From NCBI GenBank assembly GCA_003555025.1, contig PWHV01000009.1:1-35338 (forward strand): a stretch of DNA of 35,338 nt, written 5' to 3'. This DNA is from Methanomassiliicoccaceae archaeon. GTDB taxonomy: Archaea > Thermoplasmatota > Thermoplasmata > Methanomassiliicoccales > Methanomethylophilaceae. The notes below the pieces were generated by a model, which was not told the origin of the DNA, ran no database searches, and worked only from the letters and a program-made list of their open reading frames with translations. Position numbers and translations under genes: made by a program. Positions 16,940 to 24,012 of this stretch are shown here, piece by piece. Position 1 is the first letter of the stretch. Each line of letters opens with the position of its first letter.

Positions 16940-17017
16940 GGGCCCGTAGGGTAGCTAGGATTATCCTTTCGGCCTTCGGAGCCGAAAACCGGGGTTCGAA
17001 TCCCCGCGGGCTCGCCA
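16940..17017 (+). tRNA. tRNA-Arg(TCG), integration target of the adjacent element
   Basis: The acceptor GGGCCCG (16940-16946) pairs with CGGGCTC (17007-17013) with one G-U pair. The D-arm is GGGTAGCTAGGATTATCCT. The anticodon arm is TCGGC-CTTCGGA-GCCGA with anticodon TCG (16976-16978). The T-arm is CGGGG-TTCGAAT-CCCCG. The discriminator is G and CCA is encoded. The last 17 nt including the CCA recur at 22160-22176, so the 3' end serves as the attachment site while the gene remains complete. Confidence 0.95.
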
Positions 17018-17018
17018 T
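17002..17018. repeat. attL, 17-bp direct repeat in the tRNA 3' end
   Basis: CCCCGCGGGCTCGCCAT covers the 3' half of the T-stem, the acceptor 3' strand and the CCA. It is identical to 22160-22176. Homology extends leftward over GGTTC-N4 (16993-17001), so 22 of 26 positions match. Confidence 0.9.
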
Positions 17019-17067
17019 ATTCCTTAGCCAGACAATGGAGAAAAATTTCTATTGAACCTTCACCGTA

Positions 17068-18045
17068 TCAGACGCCCTCCTTTCCCTTGGTCTTTTCCGA
17101 CCAGAACGATCTCATTTCCTCTACGGCGGACTTCTGCTCCTTGTCGCAGTAGTTCCTTTGCGTGGTGGCCAAGGATGTGTGACCCATAGCAAGGGAAACG
17201 TTATGGAAGTCTTGACCTTCGTTCACTGCACGTTGACCGAAAGTTCGTCTACATTTCCGGAGGTCAAATCTTTCACCAATATCCGTTTCCACATGGGTCT
17301 TGAAAATTCGTATGCTCTTGTACGAGAGGAAACCGCCGTCATTGAATATCGGCGGGAATAACGCATCCTCGTCCTTTCCACACGAATTAAGTTTGATTCT
17401 TCTTGCTACAAGGTATCTACTGAGTATTTCCACACCGTCAATATGGACAGGCACCCAACGGGCTTGCCCGTAACTACCTTCTCCCTTGACACGTTCAGCG
17501 AATATCTTCGCCCCATTCTCATCAATTATGACGTTATGGACGGAAAGCAACCGGAGTTCCTTAGCACGCAGTCCGGTGCAGATGGCGACAGTTACAAGCC
17601 CATATGCCTCCATAAGCTTCCAATCTTCAACATCGATTATGGAGGCGCGTTCGATTATCATCTCAACGATTTCATCTTCCATCGGTGGAAGGCGAATGTG
17701 ATTTGTTTTTGGAACATGAGAGGGATATCTCACTTTGAAACGATTTACAGAGTCATTGTCAAAATAGACAAACAGCTTGCTGAGATATGAGAGGTCTTTC
17801 TGGATCGTTGTGTTCTTTACACCGCTCTTCTTACGGTATCCGACGAAAATATCAATATCCTTCTCCGATATCTTGCGGGGATTGTCAGAGGATACTTTTC
17901 CGTCACCTTTCAGTTGATGAAATATCTTTCCAATCTGCCTAAGTCTTCTCTTTGTGGTGGCTAATGTCTCATCCGATAGGTGACCGTCTTCCGCAGGAAG
18001 ATATTCGTTCAAACAATCAGTAAAAGGATATCGCCCCATCACCAT
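17068..18045 (-). CDS. Tyrosine recombinase (integrase)
   Basis: 325 aa site-specific recombinase. An N-terminal SAM-like core-binding domain (about 8-110) precedes the catalytic domain. Catalytic residues visible are Arg160 in CTGLRAKEL, Lys187 in RVKGEG, Arg266 in RKCRRTFGQ, His289 in MGHTSLATT and the nucleophile Tyr299 in QRNYC. The usual first His of the HxxR box is Arg263. The gene ends 50 nt inside attL and reads toward the tRNA. It is complete, not split by integration as in SSV-type elements. Its start overlaps the upstream gene by 7 nt (ATGGTGA), so the two are coupled. It is presumed to catalyse integration at the 17-bp site. Confidence 0.93.
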   Translation of the reverse strand: MVMGRYPFTDCLNEYLPAEDGHLSDETLATTKRRLRQIGKIFHQLKGDGKVSSDNPRKISEKDIDIFVGYRKKSGVKNTTIQKDLSYLSKLFVYFDNDSVNRFKVRYPSHVPKTNHIRLPPMEDEIVEMIIERASIIDVEDWKLMEAYGLVTVAICTGLRAKELRLLSVHNVIIDENGAKIFAERVKGEGSYGQARWVPVHIDGVEILSRYLVARRIKLNSCGKDEDALFPPIFNDGGFLSYKSIRIFKTHVETDIGERFDLRKCRRTFGQRAVNEGQDFHNVSLAMGHTSLATTQRNYCDKEQKSAVEEMRSFWSEKTKGKEGV

Positions 18046-18401
18046 ATCTCCAAATCTGAAAACTCTCGATTCTCAAGGTTAACAACGAACTTTTCAAACT
18101 CGAGTATTATGTCGCGTTCTTCATTGGTAAGATTGGACAATGGGAAATCGCGGATGAAAGAGGCCAAACGGCTAATATCAATCAAACGAGACAATTTCCG
18201 GTAAATCAATACGCCTTCTTCATAATCAAATTCTTCATATGTTTCAAATGAAATGTATCCAGACGATCGATTTTTCAATTTGCATTCGGTTTCCGATTGG
18301 CCACCGGCTTCACTACGGCATTGATTGTTGTATCGTATCTGTTCGATACTGTTTAACTTACTAATGTTACTAATATTATTACTAATTACCATCATTACCA
18401 T
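18039..18401 (-). CDS. Small charged protein coupled to the integrase, function unknown
   Basis: Up to 120 aa with no recognised domain. The C-terminal half is acidic and predicted helical (SRLASFIRDF, ERDIILEFEKFVVNLE). It overlaps the integrase start by 7 nt, so a role in controlling recombination, such as a directionality factor, is possible but a guess. ATGs at 18401, 18395 and 18392 are all in frame. A minus-strand ATAAATAG (about 18416-18423) would give a transcript starting near 18392-18397. The N-terminal codons coincide with the TTACTAA repeat cluster, so residues 1-15 are low-complexity. Confidence 0.6.
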   Translation of the reverse strand: MVMMVISNNISNISKLNSIEQIRYNNQCRSEAGGQSETECKLKNRSSGYISFETYEEFDYEEGVLIYRKLSRLIDISRLASFIRDFPLSNLTNEERDIILEFEKFVVNLENREFSDLEIW

Positions 18402-18443
18402 TATTACTAACCAAACTATTTATGTCTTTTCCATAATTAGTAA
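18358..18443. promoter_or_regulatory. TTACTAA repeat cluster between divergent genes (operator or iteron candidate)
   Basis: TTACTAA occurs at 18358, 18367, 18379 and 18404, with related TTACC at 18386 and 18395. The reverse complement TTAGTAA is at 18437-18443. Most spacings are 7-12 nt. The cluster lies between the integrase operon and the AbrB-like gene, overlapping the start of the former. It could be an operator for the AbrB-like protein or iterons for Rep. Confidence 0.5.
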
Positions 18444-18455
18444 CATTGGGATTAT

Positions 18456-18776
18456 ATGGTGTTCGTTGGGAAAACAAAAATCGATGGAACAAGAAGAATC
18501 AGTTTCATCAAAGAACTGGCGGATCTTCTGGAACTCGAGGCAGGGGATGAATTACAATATCATGTGGAGAATGGGAAAATTGTGGTCTATAAAGATACCA
18601 AAATATATCCGGGAGGGTTCGAATTCGAATCGAAGGAGATTGAGCAACGTCTTAAGGAATATGAAAATGAGCGTATAGACGATTTCGTTGACGAAGCAAC
18701 AATGGATCATGATGAATTAGAAAGGAGAGCTTATAAACAATATCTTAAAGATAAGGAAAAAAATAAAAATTTATAA
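18456..18776 (+). CDS. AbrB/SpoVT/MazE-like DNA-binding regulator
   Basis: 106 aa. Residues 1-48 (KTKIDGTRRISFIKELADLLELEAGDELQYHVENGKIVVYK) fit the swapped-hairpin AbrB fold. The C-terminal half is very charged and helical (EIEQRLKEYENERIDDFVDEATMDHDELERRAYKQYL). Such proteins are either transcription regulators or antitoxins; no recognisable toxin is adjacent, so a regulator of the element is more likely. The ATG at 18456 is divergent from the integrase operon across the TTACTAA cluster. Base use is clearly AT-rich. Confidence 0.78.
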   Translation: MVFVGKTKIDGTRRISFIKELADLLELEAGDELQYHVENGKIVVYKDTKIYPGGFEFESKEIEQRLKEYENERIDDFVDEATMDHDELERRAYKQYLKDKEKNKNL

Positions 18777-18797
18777 ACGACCCAAATAGTATCTTAA

Positions 18798-20528
18798 TTA
18801 TTTGCAAGTTGTTTCTAATAAAGAAGCATCATCGTTTAGAACCCCATTCATCTTTACTACGATATACATTCTAAAGGCTAAGACATTCCAATCAACATTC
18901 ATACGCGAAGTACCAACAAACCAACTTTTAATCCGTTTTGGGGCAATTCTAATCGCAAATTTAAAAACTGAAGGTTTTTCTCGCTTGCTATTAGAAAACT
19001 CTTGCGTTTTAACATTTTTTAATACGTATTTAACAAACTCGGGTGGGAGGACAGTCTTAGTGTTCATTGATGACAATTCCGATTCCATCAAATCTACAAT
19101 CGCATCATTTTTCAATATATCTCCCCGAGATTTATTTGCACCATATTTAGCAAATCCAATCTTAGGCATTGACTTTGTAACAATATCTTTATAAAGTCTT
19201 TTATCAGTTCTAAGGCGGTCTGGAGTTCTCCTAATTTCTTCTATTATTTTTCTTGATAATAATGGGTTCAGCACTTCAATATATGGCGTTTTTAAATCGG
19301 TTAATGAAGAGAGTATTGTTGGTATACGATATTCATGATACAGTCTATCTCTGTATGCGGCCAGAGTTTCATCATCTCCTTTATCTAGTATTTCTGGTAT
19401 CGTTTGTTTATGAAAACCGTATTTTTCATAATCTTTTAAATTTTCAAAGTCAGAACAAACTCCTAAACCGGTACTTATCCTTGCTTGTATAGATGAATTG
19501 ACGGGTACCCAACCAAATCCCTCATCGCCTCTAATAATGCCCTCAACACCATCTTCAAATAATTTTTTAAAAATATTGAAACCATCCATATATCCCGATA
19601 TATGGTCTATTCGCCCCTCACCGTTAATTATGAATCTTTCAACTATTTTTTCAATTGGCTCTTCCCCAACATCCGTAAAATAATAATTATGCGGTAATTG
19701 CACGTATTCAGCCAATTTCTTTGCCACATAAGCATCATTGCCTTTTTGATCCAAAGAATGCTCTAACCCCCATGTTATGGTGATCAGTTTTTGATTATCA
19801 GCATCCTCACGATTAATAAAATATAAAATTCCCCTACTATCGTAGCCTCCGGAAAGAGGTAAAACCCATTTCGAATAATCCAATCTTGTCTCTTTTAATG
19901 TTTTTTTAAGAATCTCAATTAACCGAGTCTCAGACGATTGACCATCCTTCTGGTCGTTAATGAATTCCACTCTGTTCTTTTGTTTGCTTATTGTCCACTT
20001 ATGCCTATCTAGAACAATCGTGGTGTCGGGCGGTACAATTTTAAATCGTTTATCCCAAGAATTTGAGAGCCCCATGGATCCGGTTGACATAAACCATGGA
20101 ATGACTTCTTGATTGAATTCAAAACTACAAATTAGCATTGTTATTGCTCTCTGTGAGGTAGATGCTATAAAAACTTCATCATCTTTATAATACCATATTG
20201 TTCTCGAGCCAACAATATCACTAATCAAATTAATGGAATCATTGCCTGCCTGAATTATCACATAGGAGCCGTCCAAATCTTCCTTTTTGGCCTCCCACCA
20301 AGGATATTTTTCACTCAACAAACACCCTAGTAAAACACTATTTTCATGTTCTAAAACCGAATCAACCGGATTTACAATTCCATAAGCAATCCCCTCACTT
20401 CTCGATATTTTTGGAGGATTGGGGGCAATGTTGTCAGGAGATATTTCATTACAAACACATCTCATAGATTCTTCTATATTTGGAGGGTTTAATCGGTTTT
20501 TATAACAAACATAAATGATTTTAGACAT
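18798..20528 (-). CDS. Asparagine-synthetase-like protein without N-terminal catalytic Cys
   Basis: 576 aa, AsnB-related. The N-terminal part (to about 190) resembles the class II glutamine amidotransferase fold (DLDGSYVI, SDIVGSRTIWYY, FIASTSQRAI), but residue 2 is Ser and no Cys follows the initiator, so it should not hydrolyse glutamine. The ATP-pyrophosphatase domain is intact with LPLSGGYDSRG (SGGxDS, 226-231) and a later RGDEGFGW. Known Cys-less relatives catalyse amide or lactam formation, for instance lasso-peptide cyclases, but no precursor or McjB-like partner is present. The gene is the most AT-rich in the window. GGTGA sits 4 nt before the ATG. It appears to be cargo; its substrate is unknown. 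Confidence 0.82.
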   Translation of the reverse strand: MSKIIYVCYKNRLNPPNIEESMRCVCNEISPDNIAPNPPKISRSEGIAYGIVNPVDSVLEHENSVLLGCLLSEKYPWWEAKKEDLDGSYVIIQAGNDSINLISDIVGSRTIWYYKDDEVFIASTSQRAITMLICSFEFNQEVIPWFMSTGSMGLSNSWDKRFKIVPPDTTIVLDRHKWTISKQKNRVEFINDQKDGQSSETRLIEILKKTLKETRLDYSKWVLPLSGGYDSRGILYFINREDADNQKLITITWGLEHSLDQKGNDAYVAKKLAEYVQLPHNYYFTDVGEEPIEKIVERFIINGEGRIDHISGYMDGFNIFKKLFEDGVEGIIRGDEGFGWVPVNSSIQARISTGLGVCSDFENLKDYEKYGFHKQTIPEILDKGDDETLAAYRDRLYHEYRIPTILSSLTDLKTPYIEVLNPLLSRKIIEEIRRTPDRLRTDKRLYKDIVTKSMPKIGFAKYGANKSRGDILKNDAIVDLMESELSSMNTKTVLPPEFVKYVLKNVKTQEFSNSKREKPSVFKFAIRIAPKRIKSWFVGTSRMNVDWNVLAFRMYIVVKMNGVLNDDASLLETTCK

Positions 20529-20764
20529 ATTTTCACCATTATCATTATTTTTAGGAATTATATATTGTTATTACCAGTCATATATCAATCGTCTCTTAAC
20601 AATTTAATAAATATATAAATTAATCCGTTAATAAAATATGGTTCCTATTTGCTGTATTAGAGATATGAATATAATTAGAAACATTACAGTTGTTTTAATT
20701 CAGGCATATACTAATCAAGTCGTACGGTCTCGCTACCGCTTCGACCCCGGACGAGGATTTCGTT

Positions 20765-20788
20765 CGCCCCGCGGATAACCTCGGGGCG
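20765..20788. repeat. Hairpin A
   Basis: CGCCCCG (20765-20771) pairs with CGGGGCG (20782-20788) around a 10-nt loop. It is 16 nt from hairpin B. Confidence 0.6.
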
Positions 20789-20804
20789 CACTCAATCCCC
20801 CCGC

Positions 20805-20827
20805 GGGCAGCGGCGCAACCGCTGCCC
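20805..20827. repeat. Hairpin B, perfect 9-bp stem
   Basis: GGGCAGCGG (20805-20813) pairs perfectly with CCGCTGCCC (20819-20827) around the loop CGCAA. A short T run follows on the plus strand, so it could also end transcription. Stable stem-loops of this kind are common at rolling-circle origins. Confidence 0.65.
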
Positions 20828-20910
20828 TTTATGAGGATAGCCTATGGTGCCTGGAGTAAGGGATGGGAAAAAAAGCCGTAGCTGAAATACAGGAATCAGT
20901 CAAGAACCTA

Positions 20911-20926
20911 GTTACTCTTGAGTAAC
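20911..20926. repeat. Palindrome at the 3' end of the Rep-like gene
   Basis: GTTACTCTTGAGTAAC has perfect 7-bp arms around TT and lies 5 nt beyond the Rep-like stop codon. It may be a terminator for Rep or part of the origin. Confidence 0.55.
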
Positions 20927-20930
20927 GGCG

Positions 20931-22055
20931 TCAAGAGTGCGGAGGATCGGAACCTACGGACAACGTTTTCTCTTCCTTCTTTGCGCGGATGATGTCGCCT
21001 ACCCAAGACGGTATCGTTCTGAGACGGATCCACGGCGATGGCCCCTCAGGAGACGTTTCAGGAAGAAGTCCTATCTTATCCTTGAAGGCCTTGCCGATGT
21101 TGAGGTCCCTGGTGCGGAAACACTTGTTGCAGAAATGCGTCCATAAGGCGGTCCTTAAGGAAGGATTGGAAATCTCATCAATCGAACCGGCCTCCATGAG
21201 TTCGGGAGATCTCTTCAGATCGATGGATTTGACCATATACTTGTAGATATACGACAGCTCGTTCCTGGAGCCCATGAAACGTTCACCGCGGACTATGCCC
21301 TTGATGTCCATTATACCGTGGCTCCAGATGGGATTGTCCTTGAAAGAATCAGGATCGGTGAACGCCCTCCTCCTGTCCTTATCGGTCTTGCCGACGCGAG
21401 CCTGATCCCGACGATTGGCCAAGCGCCAAGATTGTTTTCCGTCCCTGCTGCTGTGCCTCTTTACCAGTATGGACCGGTCAAGTATGATAAGCAGATGCGC
21501 GGCAGGATAGCCCCTGCTCTGCGCCTCCTTGACGACGATCTTCCCATTATGGCCGAATATACTGCTTATGTTCGCTCCGAAATTGTTAAGTTCGCCCCCT
21601 TCTGAGCTTAATAGAAACCAAGCATCCTCCATCTCATAATCCCTCTGTGAGAATGAGAGCGTTATGAACAAATGATTCGTGAACCGATAATTAGATCTCC
21701 ACCCTGGTGCATCGAAATCAAACTCTTTTTTGTCATATAGACGGGCAATCTCCTCAAGTTGTTTCCTTTTACGATAAGCATACTGGCGATTACCTCTCTT
21801 CCGGGTGGTTATGTATTTGATTTCTCCCGTTTCCTTGTTCTTGAAGACATTGTCATTGTCTGTCAAAACCCAATCGAGGAATTCTCGTTGCAATACCTTG
21901 TCACGAAGAGTCGTCGTTCTGGAAATCAACGCATCCTTCAGTTCGCTACCATGCCGCCACTCGCCACCCGAAGAAGATTTGAAACGGTATGGGGCATACC
22001 CTGAGGCCTCCTCGGTACCGTTTGACCCAACGGGTTGTAATGGATTCGATTCCAT
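20931..22055 (-). CDS. Putative rolling-circle (HUH-type) replication initiator
   Basis: 374 aa. The order and spacing of three blocks fit Rep proteins of rolling-circle plasmids: FITLSF at about 130-135 (motif 1), KEAQSRGYPAAHLLIIL at about 176-192 (motif 2, normally PHxH), and SYIYKYMVKSID at about 268-279 (motif 3 with Tyr269, Tyr271, Tyr273 and Lys272). The first metal-binding His of motif 2 is Ala here, so metal binding may be altered. No helicase domain is present. It sits just inside attR, with hairpins at its 3' side. It is less AT-rich than the other element genes. Assignment is from motif pattern, not overall similarity. Confidence 0.68.
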   Translation of the reverse strand: MESNPLQPVGSNGTEEASGYAPYRFKSSSGGEWRHGSELKDALISRTTTLRDKVLQREFLDWVLTDNDNVFKNKETGEIKYITTRKRGNRQYAYRKRKQLEEIARLYDKKEFDFDAPGWRSNYRFTNHLFITLSFSQRDYEMEDAWFLLSSEGGELNNFGANISSIFGHNGKIVVKEAQSRGYPAAHLLIILDRSILVKRHSSRDGKQSWRLANRRDQARVGKTDKDRRRAFTDPDSFKDNPIWSHGIMDIKGIVRGERFMGSRNELSYIYKYMVKSIDLKRSPELMEAGSIDEISNPSLRTALWTHFCNKCFRTRDLNIGKAFKDKIGLLPETSPEGPSPWIRLRTIPSWVGDIIRAKKEEKTLSVGSDPPHS

Positions 22056-22159
22056 CCACGTTAACGTCTACGGTGTCAAAATCACGGCAAATTCTATCGC
22101 CGGAAAATGAGGTTTAATAGAATTATTTCTCAGTTATCTGGCTTAAGCTAGGTTCAGTA

Positions 22160-22176
22160 CCCCGCGGGCTCGCCAT
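22160..22176. repeat. attR, 17-bp copy of the tRNA-Arg 3' end
   Basis: CCCCGCGGGCTCGCCAT is identical to 17002-17018. GGTTC at 22151-22155 also aligns with the tRNA T-arm at the same spacing. No rest of a tRNA is present here. It marks the right end of the element; the Fic gene ends 21 nt further on. Confidence 0.9.
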
Positions 22177-22197
22177 CATCATTCACCAAGATTGTTT

Positions 22198-23310
22198 TCA
22201 GGCTTCCTTGAGATGGCGGAACGGGTCATTGAAACGGAAACGGGTGGCCTTGGTCCTGCCCTCCTTCTCCAGCACGCCCATCTCGACAAGGCGGTTGAGC
22301 CGGTGCCTGATGCGCTGCTCGCCCAGGGACGGCACCCAATCATTGGCGTCATTCACGGTGAACCACGACCGCCCCTTGGCCTTGACGGCGATGGTCTTCG
22401 ACGCCTCGTCGAGCTCGCGGAGCACGTCTTTGCGGCGGAACCCGTCCATGGCTGACACATAGGCGTCATGGAGGGATTCGAGCACATAATCGATGATGGG
22501 CCCGTAATCCTGCGTCTCGTCAGTGTAGGCCAAGAGGTCGTAATAGGTTTCCAAGGCCCCCAATATCTCCTTCTCGATCTTGCACAGCTTGGAATTCTTG
22601 AGGCCCAGCTCCTGCAGCAGGATGTGGAACATCGTCCTGCCAGCGCGTCCGTTGCCGTCTTCGAAGGGATGAATGCTCTCGAACTCATGGAAGAAGAGTG
22701 TGGCCGTGACCACCTCGTCGAACGGCGACGAGTTCAACCATACCAATAATGAGGCCAACTCCTCGGTTATGTGTTCAGGGGGGCAGGTGTGGAAGTATTC
22801 GAAACCGTCCTGGCCGCTTATCGAGGTCCTGTTCTCTCGGAATCCGCCCGCCACGCCTCTGATGCCCGCCTCGCGGGTAAGGAGGCCGTGGACGATTCGG
22901 ACGGTATCGATGCTCCAAGGAAGCGAGAGTTCAACTTCGGTGAAGAATGAGTAAAGATGATTGACTATCTCCTGTCTGGGGCCATCCGTATCTATGCTTC
23001 CTGCTCCGCCCTCCAGGACGGCGGTGGTTATCCTCCTCACCTCCTGCTCGTCGAGGGGGTTCCCCTCGATGGAGACCGACCGGTGGATGTTGGAGGCGTA
23101 CGCGTCCCTGAAGAGCTCCAAATATTCCCGTTCGCCGAAGACCATGCAGTCCAGCTCGGAATCCAGGTTTCTGAGCTCACTCAAAAGCTTGCGGTGCTCC
23201 AATCCGATTCTGATGCGAGGTTCGAACGGTACCTTGCGACGGTGCTTCACCGGATAGCCTTTTGGCTTGTAGATGGAAAAATCCGTACGATTACGGTTGA
23301 CCGTGACCAT
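22198..23310 (-). CDS. Fic-family protein (AMPylator type) with C-terminal winged helix
   Basis: 370 aa. The Fic core HPFEDGNGRAGR (214-225) matches the active HxFxDGNGRxxR consensus, so nucleotidyl transfer to hydroxyl groups of target proteins is expected. An N-terminal inhibitory helix motif SVSIEGN (78-84, S/T-x3-E-G/N) marks an auto-inhibited class II Fic. The C-terminal 80 residues (IRHRLNRLVEMGVLEKEGRTKATRF) form a winged-helix DNA-binding domain, as in the common Fic-wHTH proteins thought to autoregulate. A TATATA (23335-23340) sits about 27 nt upstream of the ATG, indicating a leaderless mRNA. GC-rich like the host, it lies just outside attR. Confidence 0.93.
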   Translation of the reverse strand: MVTVNRNRTDFSIYKPKGYPVKHRRKVPFEPRIRIGLEHRKLLSELRNLDSELDCMVFGEREYLELFRDAYASNIHRSVSIEGNPLDEQEVRRITTAVLEGGAGSIDTDGPRQEIVNHLYSFFTEVELSLPWSIDTVRIVHGLLTREAGIRGVAGGFRENRTSISGQDGFEYFHTCPPEHITEELASLLVWLNSSPFDEVVTATLFFHEFESIHPFEDGNGRAGRTMFHILLQELGLKNSKLCKIEKEILGALETYYDLLAYTDETQDYGPIIDYVLESLHDAYVSAMDGFRRKDVLRELDEASKTIAVKAKGRSWFTVNDANDWVPSLGEQRIRHRLNRLVEMGVLEKEGRTKATRFRFNDPFRHLKEA

Positions 23311-23334
23311 AATGTTTGATACTTACTTGGTCAA

Positions 23335-23340
23335 TATATA
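23335..23340 (-). promoter_or_regulatory. TATA box for the Fic gene
   Basis: TATATA, centred about 27 nt upstream of the Fic ATG at 23310 on the minus strand. Confidence 0.55.
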
Positions 23341-23558
23341 AAACCTTAGTTATTACGATAATCAATTACTTTAATCAACAATGGTAAAATACTTGACAAG
23401 CACAGGACCAGACATAGACGATTCCTCCTCCAGGATTATAACATCAGCATCGATGGGCCACCGTATCATCTTCGAAGGTATGGAAAGAGACATTCCCGAT
23501 GAGATGACGGCGAAACAACCAACCGACAGACCACCGGATCGCCATTGACCGACTTCAG

Positions 23559-23909
23559 TCAAAGATTCCAGACCATGACTCCGAGCAGCATGCCGATGAT
23601 GCCGAACATGATGCCCACCGCGATGGCCGCCATCCCCAGCTGCACGTCGCCGCGGCGGTACCCCATGTATCCGAGCGCAACCGCGACCAGGGCGAAGAGC
23701 GGAGGGAACGCCACCAACGCAAGCACGGCGAACGCGAACGCTGAGACGCTGTAGGTCCTGCCGTCCTGGCGGAGGAGCCCTTTGGACACTGCCTCCTTGC
23801 GGTAATATCCTCCTTCAGGGGACGCCTCGTGGTCCACCGGCCTTCCGCAGGAATCGCAGGCCTCCGCTCCAGGCCCGAGGTCGATGCCGCATTCGGAGCA
23901 ATATCCCAT
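23559..23909 (-). CDS. Zinc-ribbon membrane protein
   Basis: 116 aa. The N-terminus MGYCSECGIDLGPGAEACDSCGRPV is a zinc ribbon with two CxxC pairs. Two hydrophobic segments follow (about 53-80 and 90-114), with a short basic YRRGD turn between them. This layout is common in archaeal proteins of unknown role. GGTGG lies 4 nt before the ATG. It is monocistronic. Confidence 0.8.
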   Translation of the reverse strand: MGYCSECGIDLGPGAEACDSCGRPVDHEASPEGGYYRKEAVSKGLLRQDGRTYSVSAFAFAVLALVAFPPLFALVAVALGYMGYRRGDVQLGMAAIAVGIMFGIIGMLLGVMVWNL

Positions 23910-24012
23910 ATTCCCACCGTTTAACAGTCGGCGCCTCCCTATTTAGGGGTTTCTCAGTCCTCTGAAACAAAGTGCTCCGCAGCTTGAGGGCGGACCTTCT
24001 CCGCGGGCAAGG

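Larger units (their letters stand above)
20529..20930. other. Non-coding 402-bp gap with hairpins, candidate replication origin
   Basis: No convincing gene is present. The first 190 nt are very AT-rich and include a TATA-like AATATATAA (about 20558-20568) for the asparagine-synthetase-like gene. From 20720 the sequence is GC-rich and holds three strong inverted repeats, listed separately. Position next to a Rep gene makes an origin plausible. Confidence 0.5.
17002..22176. mobile_element. Integrated plasmid-like element in tRNA-Arg(TCG)
   Basis: The region of about 5.2 kb lies between two perfect copies of CCCCGCGGGCTCGCCAT. The left copy is the tRNA 3' end; the right copy is isolated. The interior is visibly AT-richer and uses different codons from the flanks, most strongly over 18.0-20.7 kb. 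Gene order: tyrosine integrase (-), small unknown (-), AbrB-like regulator (+), asparagine-synthetase-like gene (-), hairpin-rich gap, Rep-like protein (-). Integrase plus Rep without capsid genes points to an integrated rolling-circle plasmid rather than a virus. Excision is not shown. Confidence 0.88.

Noticed and set aside
23371-23562. 63-codon minus-strand open frame
   Set aside because: No motif, no promoter at the right distance, not supported by context.
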